Assembly (NCBI GenBank): GCA_013284265.1
Contig: JABTBR010000001.1
Location: forward strand, 1-64,000
From: Oxalobacteraceae bacterium
Lineage (GTDB): Bacteria > Pseudomonadota > Gammaproteobacteria > Burkholderiales > Burkholderiaceae_D
Direction of reading: 5' to 3'
DNA: 64,000 nucleotides
Shown: positions 50,125 through 59,273 of the stretch, piece after piece
How positions within the stretch are numbered: position 1 is the stretch's first letter
Layout: each line of letters starts with the position of its first letter
The notes under the pieces: generated by a model
Told to the model about the DNA's origin: nothing
Database searches by the model: none
What the model saw: only the letters and a program-made list of their open reading frames with translations
Translations under genes and position numbers: made by a program

Positions 50125-51165
50125 ATGCAAATGCCCATCCTGTCCTCTCTCGTTCTGATGCTTGCCGCCGCTGGCGCGCAGGCCCAATCCAGCGCACCGC
50201 TGCCCGCGCTCGGCGCCGATGCCGGCGCCGTGTCCGTATCCGGCCTGTCCTCCGGCGCCTTCATGGCCGTACAATACCAGGTCGCCTTTTCCGCCTCGGT
50301 GATCGGGGCCGGCGTGGTGGCCGGCGGTCCGTATTATTGCGCCGCCGGCTTCCTGGGTTTTACCCCCACCTGCATGGGCAAGGGGCTGCTGCCGCCGGAC
50401 GCCGGCATGCTGCTGTCGGCCGCCCAGGGCTTCGCCGCGCAAGGCAAGATCGATCCCCTGTCCGGCCTGGCGAACGACCGCATCTATGTCTTTAGCGGCA
50501 CCAAAGACACCGTGGTCGCCACCTCGGCGGTCAACTCCACGGTGGATTTCTTCAAGCGGGCCGGGGTGCCGACGGCCAACCTGAGCTATGTCAACAAGCT
50601 GCCGGCCGGTCACGCCCTGGTGACACCGAATTTTGGCAATAGCTGCGGCCTGAACCAGTCGCCCTACATCAGCCACTGCACCGTCGGCGGCCACAGTTAC
50701 GATCAACCCGGCGCCATCCTCAGCCATATCTACGGTCAACTGCAGCCGCCGGCCAGCAGCCGCTCGGCCCAGGTGGCCAGCTTCAACCAGGGCGAATTCG
50801 CCGACGTGTACACCACCGGTATGCCGCCGCAAGCCTATGTGTATGTGCCGGCCGCCTGCACCAGCCAGGGCGGCTGCAAGGTGCATGTGGCTTTCCACGG
50901 CTGCAAGCAGTCGGCCCAGAGCGTCAACGATGACTTCTACGACAAGAGCAGTTATAACAGCTGGGCCGACAGCAACAAGATCATCGTGCTCTATCCGCAA
51001 GTGAATAAGTCCTATCTGCCTTTCAATCCCGACGGCTGCTGGGACTGGTTCGGTTATACCGGGTCGGACTACGCGCTGAAATCCGGCTTGCAGCTGAAGG
51101 CGATCCGCGCCATGATAGACCGCCTGACCGCACCGCTGGCCAGCCCGGCGGTGGCCAGCCAGTAA
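50125..51165 (+). CDS. Extracellular PHB-depolymerase-like esterase
   Basis: A 346-residue exported hydrolase with signal peptide (about 1-20, after AQAQ). The nucleophile is in VSGLSSGAFMAVQ (GxSxG, about residue 47), followed by FSGTKDTVV with a likely catalytic aspartate and a histidine region near GHALVTP. HVAFHGCKQS is the oxyanion-type region placed late, a permuted order typical of some PHB depolymerase-like proteins. Pairs of cysteines suggest disulfides. It would cleave polyhydroxybutyrate or similar polyesters outside the cell. The PHB reductase gene phbB lies 1.7 kb downstream. Confidence 0.85.
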   Translation: MQMPILSSLVLMLAAAGAQAQSSAPLPALGADAGAVSVSGLSSGAFMAVQYQVAFSASVIGAGVVAGGPYYCAAGFLGFTPTCMGKGLLPPDAGMLLSAAQGFAAQGKIDPLSGLANDRIYVFSGTKDTVVATSAVNSTVDFFKRAGVPTANLSYVNKLPAGHALVTPNFGNSCGLNQSPYISHCTVGGHSYDQPGAILSHIYGQLQPPASSRSAQVASFNQGEFADVYTTGMPPQAYVYVPAACTSQGGCKVHVAFHGCKQSAQSVNDDFYDKSSYNSWADSNKIIVLYPQVNKSYLPFNPDGCWDWFGYTGSDYALKSGLQLKAIRAMIDRLTAPLASPAVASQ

Positions 51166-51201
51166 GCCGCATCGCGGCCGAACGCCGGCCCTCACCCGTC
51201 C

Positions 51202-51225
51202 CCGGCGCGCAGGGTTGCGCGCCGG
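51202..51225 (+). terminator. Hairpin after the PHB-depolymerase-like gene
   Basis: CCGGCGCGCA (51202-51211) and TGCGCGCCGG (51216-51225) form a perfect 10-bp stem with a 4-nt loop; there is no T-run. Confidence 0.5.
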
Positions 51226-51408
51226 CCGGGCGTCCCCCTGCATTGTTGCTGTCCCCCACAATTTGGACTTGCGTTTGCTTTTTTCGCCGAGATAGTTGCT
51301 ACAATAAAAAAAATCGTTCACCGCCGCAGCCCGAGCTTGCAGGGCTGCCCCGGCGCGACGCCACATCTGCCGGCAGACTGCTCACAAGTTTGATAGGGGG
51401 ACGCGTCA

Positions 51409-51765
51409 ATGACACAGGCATGGGTAGAGCTGACTCGTCCGGACGGACGCCAGCAGGCGTCGCCATCGGAAGCCCAGCTGGCGGCGGCGCTGGCCGAGGT
51501 CTATGGTGGCACCACCCAGGCGCCCGATGGTGCATTGGCCAGCGCGGTGCTGCGCTTCGGCTACGACGATGGCCTGATGTATGAAATCGAAGTGGCCCAC
51601 GGCGGCGATATCCGTTTCGAAGAGTGGTCGGACCGCGATTGCGAGATCGCGCTGGCCAGCCCGCGGCGCATGGCCTCGCTGGCCGAGCCCGATGCCTTGC
51701 AACTGTGGAAATGGCTGGCCCAGCGCCAGGTAGCCAAGATCCGCAGCCAGCCATGGCTGGCCTGA
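51409..51765 (+). CDS. Hypothetical protein (118 aa)
   Basis: A 118-residue soluble protein I do not recognise. It is acidic and tryptophan-containing (RFEEWSDRDCEIALASP, LWKWLAQRQVAKIRSQPW) with a beta-alpha layout. AGGGGGACGCG precedes the ATG at 51409 and supports the start. A TACAAT hexamer (51300-51305) lies about 100 bp upstream in an AT-rich patch. Neighbours give no functional hint. Confidence 0.65.
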   Translation: MTQAWVELTRPDGRQQASPSEAQLAAALAEVYGGTTQAPDGALASAVLRFGYDDGLMYEIEVAHGGDIRFEEWSDRDCEIALASPRRMASLAEPDALQLWKWLAQRQVAKIRSQPWLA

Positions 51766-51863
51766 TACGCCCGCATTCCCGTTTGCGCACGCGCCGCCCG
51801 GCGCGGGTGCGGCGCCGACGCTGAACGCGCCAGCGCCGGCGCAATACCTCCGGATCAGCGGGG

Positions 51864-52727
51864 CTAGTGCGCCATCAGTACCGGTATCGTCATCTCGTCC
51901 AGCACGGTGCGGGTGACGCCTCCCAGCAAAGTTTCGCGAAAGCGCGAATGTCCATAGGCTCCCAATACCAGCAGATCCGCCTTGCGTTCGGCCGCCAGTG
52001 CCAGCAGCGCTTCGCCCACGCTGTCGGGCCGGTTCAGCAGGCCCTGGCGCGGCGAGTGACGCAGCAGCAATTCGGCGCGCACGCCGTGGCGTGCCAGATA
52101 CTGCTGGATGTCGGCGCCCGGCTGGCCTCCCTGCAGCCCAGCGCTGTTGTCCTCGGGGTCGAACATGGCCAGTCCGACCTGTTCGGCGCGGCGCAGCAGC
52201 GGCAGTGCGGCGCTGACGGCCCGCGCCGCTTCCTTGCTGGCATCCCAGGCGATCAGCACATTGCGCAGGCTGTCCGGCACCGCGCCGGCATGCGGCACCA
52301 CCAGCACGGGCCGGCCCGCGTGCAGGATTACGTGGCCAGGCAGGTCGCCCAGCAGCGGGGTGCTGCGGGCCGGATCGGTCTGGCCGATGACGAGCAGATC
52401 GGCATAGCGGGCGTGCAGGCTCAGGCCGGTGCCGGCATCGTCGTCGACCACATGTTCTTCGGCCGAATGCAGGCCCAGCTCGCGCACCCGCGGCAGGAAG
52501 CCGTCCAGCGCGTGGCGGGCCTTGTCGCGCAGCACATTCAGGTGCAGCGTCAGGTGGGGATCGTGATCGTCGACCAATTCCTTGTTGTACAGAAAGCGGG
52601 AAATACCCGTCATCGCCACGCCGATCAGCTGGGCTTCGTTGAGCAAGGCCAGGCGGGTGGCAAGACGGATGCGTTCGGCGGCGTTGGCCGACTCGTCCAG
52701 ATGCAGCAGGATGGTTCGATAGGACAT
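51864..52727 (-). CDS. Universal stress protein with two UspA domains
   Basis: A 287-residue tandem UspA protein. Domain 1 (about 1-140) begins MSYRTILLHLDES; domain 2 (about 150-287) begins NVLIAWDASKEAARAV and ends with the ATP-binding signature VLGAYGHSRFRETLLGGVTRTVL. Domain 1 has a degenerate form of the signature (VIGQTDP). The proteins act in stationary phase and stress in the cytosol. ATG at 52727 is chosen at the conserved N-terminus. TATAAT lies on the minus strand at 52763-52758 as a likely -10. Divergent from phbB. Confidence 0.92.
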   Translation of the reverse strand: MSYRTILLHLDESANAAERIRLATRLALLNEAQLIGVAMTGISRFLYNKELVDDHDPHLTLHLNVLRDKARHALDGFLPRVRELGLHSAEEHVVDDDAGTGLSLHARYADLLVIGQTDPARSTPLLGDLPGHVILHAGRPVLVVPHAGAVPDSLRNVLIAWDASKEAARAVSAALPLLRRAEQVGLAMFDPEDNSAGLQGGQPGADIQQYLARHGVRAELLLRHSPRQGLLNRPDSVGEALLALAAERKADLLVLGAYGHSRFRETLLGGVTRTVLDEMTIPVLMAH

Positions 52728-52897
52728 GGCAGCGTCCTCGAAAAATGGAATGGTTTTATTATAGGCCGCTGGCGCGCGCGCAAGCGCACGCCTATGTGCC
52801 GTTGTTTCGTCGGCGTGTTTGATGTGGCTCAATGCCATGTTCGACCTGCCTCATACACTTGTGCGGAGAAACTCAACAACAATAAGGACACACTGCT

Positions 52898-53644
52898 ATG
52901 AACGACAAAAAAATAGCCCTGGTCACGGGCGGTATGGGTGGACTGGGCAGCGCCATTTGCCGCCGTCTGCATCAGGGGGGGTATCGCGTCGCCACGACCT
53001 TCTCGCCGGACAATGCGCGCGCCCAGCACTGGATCGAGGAGCAAAAAGACGACGGTTTCCGCTTCAGCGGCTACCAGGTCGATGTGGCCGATTTCGACGA
53101 TTGCGCGCGCATGGCGGAAAAAATTCGTGCCGAACTGGGCACCGTCTCGGTGCTGGTCAACAATGCCGGCATCACGCGCGATCAGAGCCTGCGCAAAATG
53201 ACGCTGGAAGACTGGCAAACCGTGCTGCGCATCAATCTCGACAGCGTGTTTAATATCAGCAAGCAATTCCTCGACCCCATGCTGGAACAGAAATGGGGGC
53301 GCATCATCAATATTTCGTCCGTGAACGGCCAGAAGGGCGCTTTCGGCCAGGCCAATTATTCGGCCGCCAAGGCTGGCATGCATGGCTTTACCAAGGCGCT
53401 GGCGCTGGAAGTGGCGCGCCACGGCATCACGGTCAATACCGTCTCGCCCGGCTACCTGCGCACCGCCATGGTGGCCAAGGTCCCGGCCGAGGTCATGCAA
53501 AACAAGATTCTGCCGCAAATTCCGCTGGGCCGTCTGGGCGAACCGGATGAGGTCGCGGGGCTGATTTCCTATCTGGCATCGGAAGAAGCCGCCTTCCTGA
53601 CGGGTGCCGAGATCGCCATCAACGGCGGCCAGCACATGCGCTAA
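52898..53644 (+). CDS. phbB: Acetoacetyl-CoA reductase PhbB
   Basis: A 248-residue short-chain dehydrogenase. Cofactor loop TGGMGGLGSAICRRL, NNAGITRDQ, the catalytic set S in ISSVNGQKGAFGQANYSAAKAG (Y-x3-K, shown as YSAAKAG) and the PhbB-typical SPGYLRT and INGGQHM at the end make the assignment secure. It reduces acetoacetyl-CoA to (R)-3-hydroxybutyryl-CoA for PHB synthesis, with NADPH. Start at 52898 is preceded by AATAAGGACAC. No phbA or phbC is in the window, so the pathway is split. Confidence 0.94.
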   Translation: MNDKKIALVTGGMGGLGSAICRRLHQGGYRVATTFSPDNARAQHWIEEQKDDGFRFSGYQVDVADFDDCARMAEKIRAELGTVSVLVNNAGITRDQSLRKMTLEDWQTVLRINLDSVFNISKQFLDPMLEQKWGRIINISSVNGQKGAFGQANYSAAKAGMHGFTKALALEVARHGITVNTVSPGYLRTAMVAKVPAEVMQNKILPQIPLGRLGEPDEVAGLISYLASEEAAFLTGAEIAINGGQHMR

Positions 53645-53754
53645 GCCAGCGCGGCGGCAGCGGTGCCGTGCGCATCCGCGCGTGGCCTCCGTCCCGCTGT
53701 CCCGCCGTCCCGCCGTCCCCGTCTTCTGCGACGCGCACGCAAGCGGCATCGCTG

Positions 53755-54120
53755 TCAGTGCGGCGGGTGTTTTTCGATCATGCTCTGGCAGCGGAAGCAG
53801 AAGCGCGCTTCCGGCCGGGCGTTCAGGCGCGCGTAGCCGATAGCCTCGCCGCAGTTCTCGCACAGGCCATAACTGCCCTCGCCGCACTTGGCCAGTGCAT
53901 GGCGCACTACCCGCAATTGCTGGCTATTGTGCTGGGCCGATTCCTGCACCAGCTGGTGCAGCACACGCTTGCTGGCATTGTCGGAGGGCGAGGCTTCGAG
54001 TTGCTGCAGGGATGTGTCGGCCGTGGCGACATCCATTTCCACCTGCGCCAGTAAATGCTGCTGCGCCTGCTCCAACGCGGCCAGCAAGCCCTCGTATTGT
54101 TGCTGATCCAGCCCGTTCAT
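53755..54120 (-). CDS. DksA/TraR-family C4 zinc-finger protein
   Basis: A 121-residue protein with an N-terminal helical coiled coil (about 5-75) and a four-cysteine zinc finger, CENC-x17-CFRC (about 85-112: LCENCGEAIGYARLN then RFCFRCQ). DksA-like proteins enter the secondary channel of RNA polymerase and tune transcription. It is shorter than E. coli DksA (151 aa); the coiled-coil tip does not show the two acidic residues clearly, so its regulatory strength is uncertain. Confidence 0.88.
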   Translation of the reverse strand: MNGLDQQQYEGLLAALEQAQQHLLAQVEMDVATADTSLQQLEASPSDNASKRVLHQLVQESAQHNSQQLRVVRHALAKCGEGSYGLCENCGEAIGYARLNARPEARFCFRCQSMIEKHPPH

Positions 54121-54237
54121 GATTCACCCGTTGGCGGCGCGCCCAAGCCGGGTGCGATATGCATTTGACCTGCGTGCGGGTGAAATGTTCAGCGGCGGGC
54201 CGGACCACGGGCATGGCCTTGCCGCCGCTGGCGAAGC

Positions 54238-54663
54238 TCAGGCCGACGGCGGCAAGGCGTCGAGCTGGTGTTTGATCTTTTCCATCGGCGCCAGCATTTG
54301 TTCCGGCTTGCCCGCGGCCAGCGCCGCGCCCAGCGTCAGCAGCTCGCCGACGATGGCGAGCATGCCTTTTAATTTTTCGATCTGTTCGATCTGTACTTTG
54401 GCGCGCTCGCTGGCCTCGCGCAGTTGCTGGCCCAGGCCGCCAAGGCCGGCGGCGGCCAGCCGCGCCGCGCTCAGGTACAGGCTGTTCGCGCGCTGGCGCA
54501 GCGCCACCTCCTGGTCGAACATGGTTTGGGCCTCGGCCTGGGCCAGGCCGGGCGGCTGGCGCAGGGCGCGCAGCAAGCGCCGGTGCAGGGTGTTGGCGCT
54601 GGCGGACAGGGTATCGGCCAGCGCCTCGATGGCGGCGCGGTCGTCAGGGGGAAGGGGGGCCAT
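54238..54663 (-). CDS. Hypothetical helical protein (141 aa)
   Basis: A 141-residue cytosolic protein made of long amphipathic helices (AAIEALADTLSASANTLHRR, LREASERAKVQIEQIEKLKG). There is no signal peptide. CAGGAGCAGAC places a good ribosome-binding site before ATG at 54663; 54702 lacks one. It follows the lipoprotein gene at 54680 by 16 bases on the same strand, so the two are probably co-transcribed. I do not recognise a family. Confidence 0.7.
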   Translation of the reverse strand: MAPLPPDDRAAIEALADTLSASANTLHRRLLRALRQPPGLAQAEAQTMFDQEVALRQRANSLYLSAARLAAAGLGGLGQQLREASERAKVQIEQIEKLKGMLAIVGELLTLGAALAAGKPEQMLAPMEKIKHQLDALPPSA

Positions 54664-54679
54664 GTCTGCTCCTGGTCGG

Positions 54680-55561
54680 TCAATGGCTGGCCGCGGCGGC
54701 AAGCGGCGTGGAAGGCAAGGGCATCGGCGCCGCTGCGCCGGCGTTGCGCGCGAGCGGGGTGGCGGTGTCGATCACGCGGGCGCTCTGACTCTGGGCTGGC
54801 GGATCTAGTCCGGCCAGCAAAGCCTGGTGCGCCTGCGCGATGGCATCCAGCTGGTGGGCGGCCAGGGTCAGGCGCCGTCCCACCAGCCGGTATTCGGCCA
54901 CCTTGTCTTGCTGATGGGCCTTGGCCAGCGCGGACAGCAGGTGGTCGCGCGGACTGTTGGCGAAAGGAATTTCCAGCTCCAGCGTATCGAGCACGATGCG
55001 CTGTTCATTGTCGTGGGTCTTGTCGTAATAGCGCAGCAGCAGACGCATGGCGTCGAGCAGTTGCGCCAGCGGCTCCGCCCCTTCGCGCAACATGGCCTGC
55101 ACGGCGCGATCCTGATGGGGGGCCGTGAACGCACGCGTGAGCAGGCGCGTCAGTCCGGAGTAGGCATTCACATGGCGGTCGTCCAGGCCGGTGTCGGGCC
55201 AGACCTTGATGCCGCCGCCGATGGCCTTGACCTGGTCTTCCAGGTCGAAACGGTTGTCGCCGGCCAGCGCGCCCAAGGTTTGCAGGTACAGGTTGACGCT
55301 GTGGCGGATGGCGATGAAGTCGGCATAGCTGGCGTGCCGCAAGGCATCCTGCTCGCGCTCGCGCGCATCGGCCGCCGGCATCAGGTAGGGCTGCATGCGC
55401 TGGTAAGTGTCGCGGTAGCGCTGGCTGAGTTCTTCGTATGCGCCCAGCTTGCTCGATTCGGCCGCGAAGGCGCGTACCTGGGCCATGCGCGGGGTGCTGC
55501 TGGCGCAGCCGCCCAGCAGGGCCAGCAAGGCCAGCAAGGCAATAGTGTGGAGAAGTTTCAT
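54680..55561 (-). CDS. Lipoprotein of unknown function (293 aa)
   Basis: A 293-residue lipoprotein (lipobox LGGC, about residue 19). The rest is mostly helical, with DLEDQVKAIGGGIKVWPDTG near the middle and LELEIPFANSPRDHLLSALAK (only the part LEIPFANSPRDHLLSA is written) further on. No known family was recognised. It precedes the helical protein at 54238 by 16 bases, so both may act together at the outer membrane. The last 40 residues are low-complexity. Confidence 0.75.
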   Translation of the reverse strand: MKLLHTIALLALLALLGGCASSTPRMAQVRAFAAESSKLGAYEELSQRYRDTYQRMQPYLMPAADAREREQDALRHASYADFIAIRHSVNLYLQTLGALAGDNRFDLEDQVKAIGGGIKVWPDTGLDDRHVNAYSGLTRLLTRAFTAPHQDRAVQAMLREGAEPLAQLLDAMRLLLRYYDKTHDNEQRIVLDTLELEIPFANSPRDHLLSALAKAHQQDKVAEYRLVGRRLTLAAHQLDAIAQAHQALLAGLDPPAQSQSARVIDTATPLARNAGAAAPMPLPSTPLAAAASH

Positions 55562-55676
55562 CGGTCCCTCCGCTTGGCTGCGTAAGGACTATTGTTGATC
55601 TGCCCGGCGCGCCCGGGTTTGCGAAGGCGCAAGGCAAGCGCCACCGTCCCGGGCGCCGCTTGCCGGCCGTGGCGAC

Positions 55677-56459
55677 TCAGCCGGCGGCGGCCAGCCAGCC
55701 CAGGCCGCTGGCGGTATCGGCACGCGGCCGGTATTCGCAACCGACCGCGCCGGCATAGCCCAGCTCGTCGAGCAGCTTGAACAGGAAGGGATAGTTGATC
55801 TCGCCCGTGCCCGGTTCATGGCGGCCGGGCGTGTCGGCGATCTGGATGTGGGCGATCAGCGGCAGCAGGGCGCGGATGGTGTTGCTCAGTTCGCCTTCCA
55901 TGCGCTGCATATGGTAAATGTCGTACTGCAGGAAGAGATTCTCGCGCCCGCAGTCGGCGATGATGGCGCTGGCCTGGGCGCTGCCCTTGAGGAAATAGCC
56001 TGGCATATCGAAATGGTTGATGGGCTCGATCAAGAGTTTGATGCCATGCGGCGCGAACAGGTCGGCGGCACAGCGCAGTTGTTCGATGTAGGCGGCGCGT
56101 GCCTGTTCCGGTGTGATGTCGGCTGGAACGATGCCGGCCATGCAGTGGAGCTGCTTGACGCCCAGGGCCAAGGCATAGCCTAGCGCCAGTTGCGCGCCCT
56201 GCTGGAATTCGGCGGCGCGGCGCGGATCGCAGGCCATGCCGCGCTCGCCGGCATTCCAGTCGCCGCAGGGCAGATTGTGCAGTACCAGGCTCAGTTGATG
56301 CTGGTCCAGCTGGGCACGGATGTCGGCCGCCGGAAAATCGTAGGGGAACAGGAATTCCACCGCCGTGAAGCCGGCTTGCCTGGCCAGCGCGAAGCGCTCC
56401 AGGAAGGGGACTTCGGTAAATAGCATGGACAGGTTGGCGGCAAAGGTCGGCACGGGCAC
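55677..56459 (-). CDS. hyi: Hydroxypyruvate isomerase family (Hyi/OtnI) TIM barrel
   Basis: A 260-residue AP-endonuclease-type TIM barrel. Typical Hyi blocks are FAANLSMLFTEVPFLERFALA at the N-terminus (written in part: NLSMLFTEVPFLERF), GFTAVEFLFPYDF, LHNLPCGDW, IEPINHFDMPGYFL, LQYDIYHMQRMEGEL and HIQIADTPGRHEPGTGEINY. The metal ligands Glu, Asp, His, Glu lie in these blocks. It isomerises hydroxypyruvate and tartronate semialdehyde, or 2-oxo-tetronate. The start is as given. No glyoxylate carboligase is nearby. Confidence 0.9.
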   Translation of the reverse strand: MPVPTFAANLSMLFTEVPFLERFALARQAGFTAVEFLFPYDFPAADIRAQLDQHQLSLVLHNLPCGDWNAGERGMACDPRRAAEFQQGAQLALGYALALGVKQLHCMAGIVPADITPEQARAAYIEQLRCAADLFAPHGIKLLIEPINHFDMPGYFLKGSAQASAIIADCGRENLFLQYDIYHMQRMEGELSNTIRALLPLIAHIQIADTPGRHEPGTGEINYPFLFKLLDELGYAGAVGCEYRPRADTASGLGWLAAAG

Positions 56460-56512
56460 TCCGGGGCGGTGGGGGAGGCGTTATCGTATCAAATTGGCGC
56501 GGGTGTTGTTGG

Positions 56513-56614
56513 AACCCACGGCAAAGAGCCGGGGGCCGGTCCCACCGGGATCGGCGGGGCATAGCCCCTCCCCGGACCCGACGGGTCAGACCCCAGGGTT
56601 ACGCCGTGGGTTTT
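56513..56614. repeat. Nested-palindrome dispersed repeat (copy 3, longer)
   Basis: Outer arms AACCCACGGC (56513-56522) and GCCGTGGGTT (56603-56612) frame a stretch with GGGTCAGACCCC near its right end and an inserted GC-rich inner palindrome (GGGGCATAGCCCC) absent from copy 2. It lies in inverse orientation to copy 2. A partial extra end GTTACGCCGTGG follows at 56621. Confidence 0.8.
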
Positions 56615-56650
56615 TTAAAAGTTACGCCGTGGAGTGTAATTTAAAAAAAA

Positions 56651-56697
56651 GCCCCCCGGCACTGAGCGCGATCTTGAGCGCGTTCAGGCCGGGGGGC
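56651..56697. terminator. Bidirectional terminator after rhlE
   Basis: GCCCCCCGGC (56651-56660) and GCCGGGGGGC (56688-56697) form a perfect 10-bp stem flanked by A8 on the left and T5 on the right. An inner weak stem (GAGCGCG, CGCG) strengthens it. Confidence 0.85.
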
Positions 56698-56719
56698 TTT
56701 TTGCTATTGCGAGTACCGC

Positions 56720-58108
56720 TTAACGGCCGCGGCCGCCCGAACGGTGCTGGGCTGCCGAACGCGGCGCGCCGCTGCGGCCGCCGCCGCCGCCGCCGGCCGC
56801 CGGGCCGCCGTTGCCGCTGGCGCCGCGTGGCTTGGCACCGCCGCCGCCGGTCTTGACGCGAACGACCGCGCCGCCACCACCGCCACCACCGCGCGAATTA
56901 TTGCGGTGACCGGCGTTGCCGCTGCGCAGCTGAACCGGCTGAGCACGTGCGGTCGGGTCCGGCTCGAAGCCTGGAATGACTGCGCGTGGCAGGGTTTGCT
57001 TGATCAGCTTTTCGATGTCTTTCAACATTTCGTGCTCATCCACGCAAACCAGGGACACGGCTTCACCGGTGGCGCCGGCGCGGCCGGTACGGCCGATACG
57101 GTGCACATAGTCTTCCGGAATGTTCGGCAGATCGTAGTTGACCACGTGCGGCAACTGGTCGATATCGATACCGCGCGCGGCGATGTCGGTCGCCACCAGT
57201 ACTTGCAGCTTGTTGTCCTTGAATTCGGACAGGGCCTTGGTACGGGCCGACTGGCTCTTGTTGCCGTGGATCGCCATCGCACCGATGCCGTCCGTATTGA
57301 GCTGTTCCACCAGCTTGTTGGCGCCGTGCTTGGTGCGGGTGAACACCAGTACCTGCGACCAGTTGTTCGACTTGATCAGGAAGGACAGCATCGGGTGCTT
57401 CTTGTCGCGGTCGACCGGGTGGATCTTCTGCGCGATCACTTCCACGGTGGAATTGCGGCGCGCCACTTCGATCATCGCCGGCTTGTTCAGCAGGCCATCG
57501 GCCAGGGCCTTGATCTCTTCCGAGAAGGTGGCCGAGAACAGCAGGTTCTGGCGCTTCGGCGGCAACGCGGCCAGCACTTTCTTGATGTCGCGGATGAAAC
57601 CCATGTCGAGCATGCGGTCGGCTTCGTCCAGGATCAGGATCTCGACCTTGGACAGGTCGACGGTGCGCTGTTCCATGTGGTCGAGCAGACGGCCAGGGGT
57701 GGCCACCAGGATGTCGACGCCATGCTTGAGTTGCTTGATCTGGGGATTGATGCCGACGCCGCCGAAGATCACGGTGGAGTTCAGCTTGGTGTACTTGCCG
57801 TAGATGCGCACGCTTTCCTCGACCTGGGCCGCCAGTTCGCGGGTCGGGGTCAGGATCAGGGCGCGGATCGGGCGCTGCGAGGTGTTGCTGGTGATCGCCG
57901 CGCCGTTCGCGTCGGTCGACAGGCGGTGCAGGATAGGCAGCGTGAAACCGGCGGTCTTGCCGGTGCCGGTTTGCGCGCCTGCCAGCAGGTCGCCACCATT
58001 CAGCACCGCAGGAATGGCCTGCAGCTGGATCGGGGTCGGCGTGGTGTAACCGGTTTCGGTGACGGCACGGACGATGGCATCGGACAAACCGAGTGAGGAA
58101 AATGACAT
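56720..58108 (-). CDS. rhlE: DEAD-box RNA helicase RhlE
   Basis: A 462-residue helicase with all DEAD motifs: Q motif [19 protein letters not shown] with TPIQ, motif I AQTGTGKT, motif II DEAD (ILDEADRML), SAT (FSATF), and [10 protein letters not shown] in the second domain. The C-terminal 80 residues are Gly/Arg/Ala-rich with [10 protein letters not shown] and RSGGRGR ends, a typical RhlE tail for RNA binding. RhlE remodels rRNA and mRNA, often important in the cold. About 100 bp of leader before the start at 58108 follow a TATACT hexamer (58222-58217). A strong bidirectional terminator ends it. Confidence 0.94.
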   Translation of the reverse strand: MSFSSLGLSDAIVRAVTETGYTTPTPIQLQAIPAVLNGGDLLAGAQTGTGKTAGFTLPILHRLSTDANGAAITSNTSQRPIRALILTPTRELAAQVEESVRIYGKYTKLNSTVIFGGVGINPQIKQLKHGVDILVATPGRLLDHMEQRTVDLSKVEILILDEADRMLDMGFIRDIKKVLAALPPKRQNLLFSATFSEEIKALADGLLNKPAMIEVARRNSTVEVIAQKIHPVDRDKKHPMLSFLIKSNNWSQVLVFTRTKHGANKLVEQLNTDGIGAMAIHGNKSQSARTKALSEFKDNKLQVLVATDIAARGIDIDQLPHVVNYDLPNIPEDYVHRIGRTGRAGATGEAVSLVCVDEHEMLKDIEKLIKQTLPRAVIPGFEPDPTARAQPVQLRSGNAGHRNNSRGGGGGGGAVVRVKTGGGGAKPRGASGNGGPAAGGGGGGRSGAPRSAAQHRSGGRGR

Positions 58109-58256
58109 GATAACTTTATTTTAAGATCGGCCTGTCGCCACACGGGGCGCCAGTCGCAGGCAATCGGATTGGAAGGCAGCGGCTAAAAGGACTGGTCAGC
58201 GTGCCGCAGGCCGGAGTATAACAGCTTAGTCTGACGTTTGTTTCAGATAGGAAACG

Positions 58257-58284
58257 AAAAAGGGAGCATCTGCTCCCTTTTTTT
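58257..58284. terminator. Bidirectional terminator after suhB
   Basis: AAAAAGGGAGCA (58257-58268), loop TC and TGCTCCCTTTTT (58271-58282) form a 12-bp perfect palindrome with T-runs both ways. It separates suhB from the rhlE promoter. Confidence 0.88.
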
Positions 58285-58327
58285 GTAACAAACCCTCTAA
58301 ACCCGTATCATTTAAGAATGGTTTATT

Positions 58328-59119
58328 TTATGCAAACGGGGTCAGCAGGCCGACCATCTGGCCGAAGATCTTCGGGCTGGCCGCGATGATGTCGCCTTTG
58401 TACAGGTAATCGGATTCGCCGCTGAACTCGCCGACGATGCCGCCCGACTCGGTGACCATCAGCGAACCGGCCGCGATATCCCAAGGCTTCAAGCCTTTTT
58501 CGTAGAAGCCGTCCAGACGGCCGGCGGCCACATAGGCCAGGTCCAGCGCGGCGCTGCCCGGGCGGCGCACGCCGTGGCAGCGTTCGGCCATGATCGCGTA
58601 CATCTTCAGGTATTCGTCCAGCGCGCGGGCGCTGCCGGCCACATAGCCGGTCGACAGCAGGGCGTTGGCGATGCGGTCGAGCTTGGTGACGCGGATACGC
58701 TTGTCATTCAGATAAGCGCCGGCGCCCTTGGTGGCGGTAAACAGGTCATTGCGCACCGGATCGTAGATCACCGCCTGGGTGATCACGCCGCGCTGGGCCA
58801 GCGCGATCGACACCGAGTATTGCGGGAAGCCGTGCATGAAGTTGGTGGTGCCATCGAGCGGGTCGATGATCCAGGTGAATTCAGTCTCGTCGTTGGCGTT
58901 CTTGGACGCGCCCGACTCTTCGGCCAGGAAGGCGTGGTCGGGGTAGGCTTTGGACAGCACCTCAATGATCGCCTGTTCGGCGGCCTGGTCGACGTCGGTG
59001 ACGAAATCGTTGTGTTGTTTCTCGGTCACGGTGACGCGGTCGAGATCGAAAGAGGCGCGATTGATGACGGCGGCGGCGCGGCGGGCGGCTTTGATCGCCG
59101 TATTGAGCATTGGGTGCAT
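58328..59119 (-). CDS. suhB: Inositol-1-monophosphatase SuhB
   Basis: A 263-residue inositol monophosphatase. The metal site is complete: [36 protein letters not shown] and [17 protein letters not shown]. SuhB in enterobacteria also assists ribosomal RNA transcription antitermination. ATG at 59119 ([15 protein letters not shown]) aligns with the family; an in-frame extension to 59152 is unneeded. It is divergent from trmJ, a common arrangement in Burkholderiales, and is followed by a strong terminator. Confidence 0.94.
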   Translation of the reverse strand: MHPMLNTAIKAARRAAAVINRASFDLDRVTVTEKQHNDFVTDVDQAAEQAIIEVLSKAYPDHAFLAEESGASKNANDETEFTWIIDPLDGTTNFMHGFPQYSVSIALAQRGVITQAVIYDPVRNDLFTATKGAGAYLNDKRIRVTKLDRIANALLSTGYVAGSARALDEYLKMYAIMAERCHGVRRPGSAALDLAYVAAGRLDGFYEKGLKPWDIAAGSLMVTESGGIVGEFSGESDYLYKGDIIAASPKIFGQMVGLLTPFA

Positions 59120-59273
59120 GTAAGCTTCCGGTAAAAGAACGCCATCGTCCACCGGGGCGGCAAGCGTCCCGGTGGGTCGATGGAGTACAAGAATGAATTA
59201 AAGAGCGGAGCGGTGTGAGGGGGTAAAATTCTGGACTTTCCCGACTCGACACTGCGCAATAGCGCTATTTTAA

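Noticed and set aside
52775..52790. CGCGCGCAAGCGCACG before the Usp gene as another regulon site
   Set aside because: The left arm is poor and the nearby TATAAT lies only about 10-16 nt away, not 22. Probably chance in GC-rich sequence.
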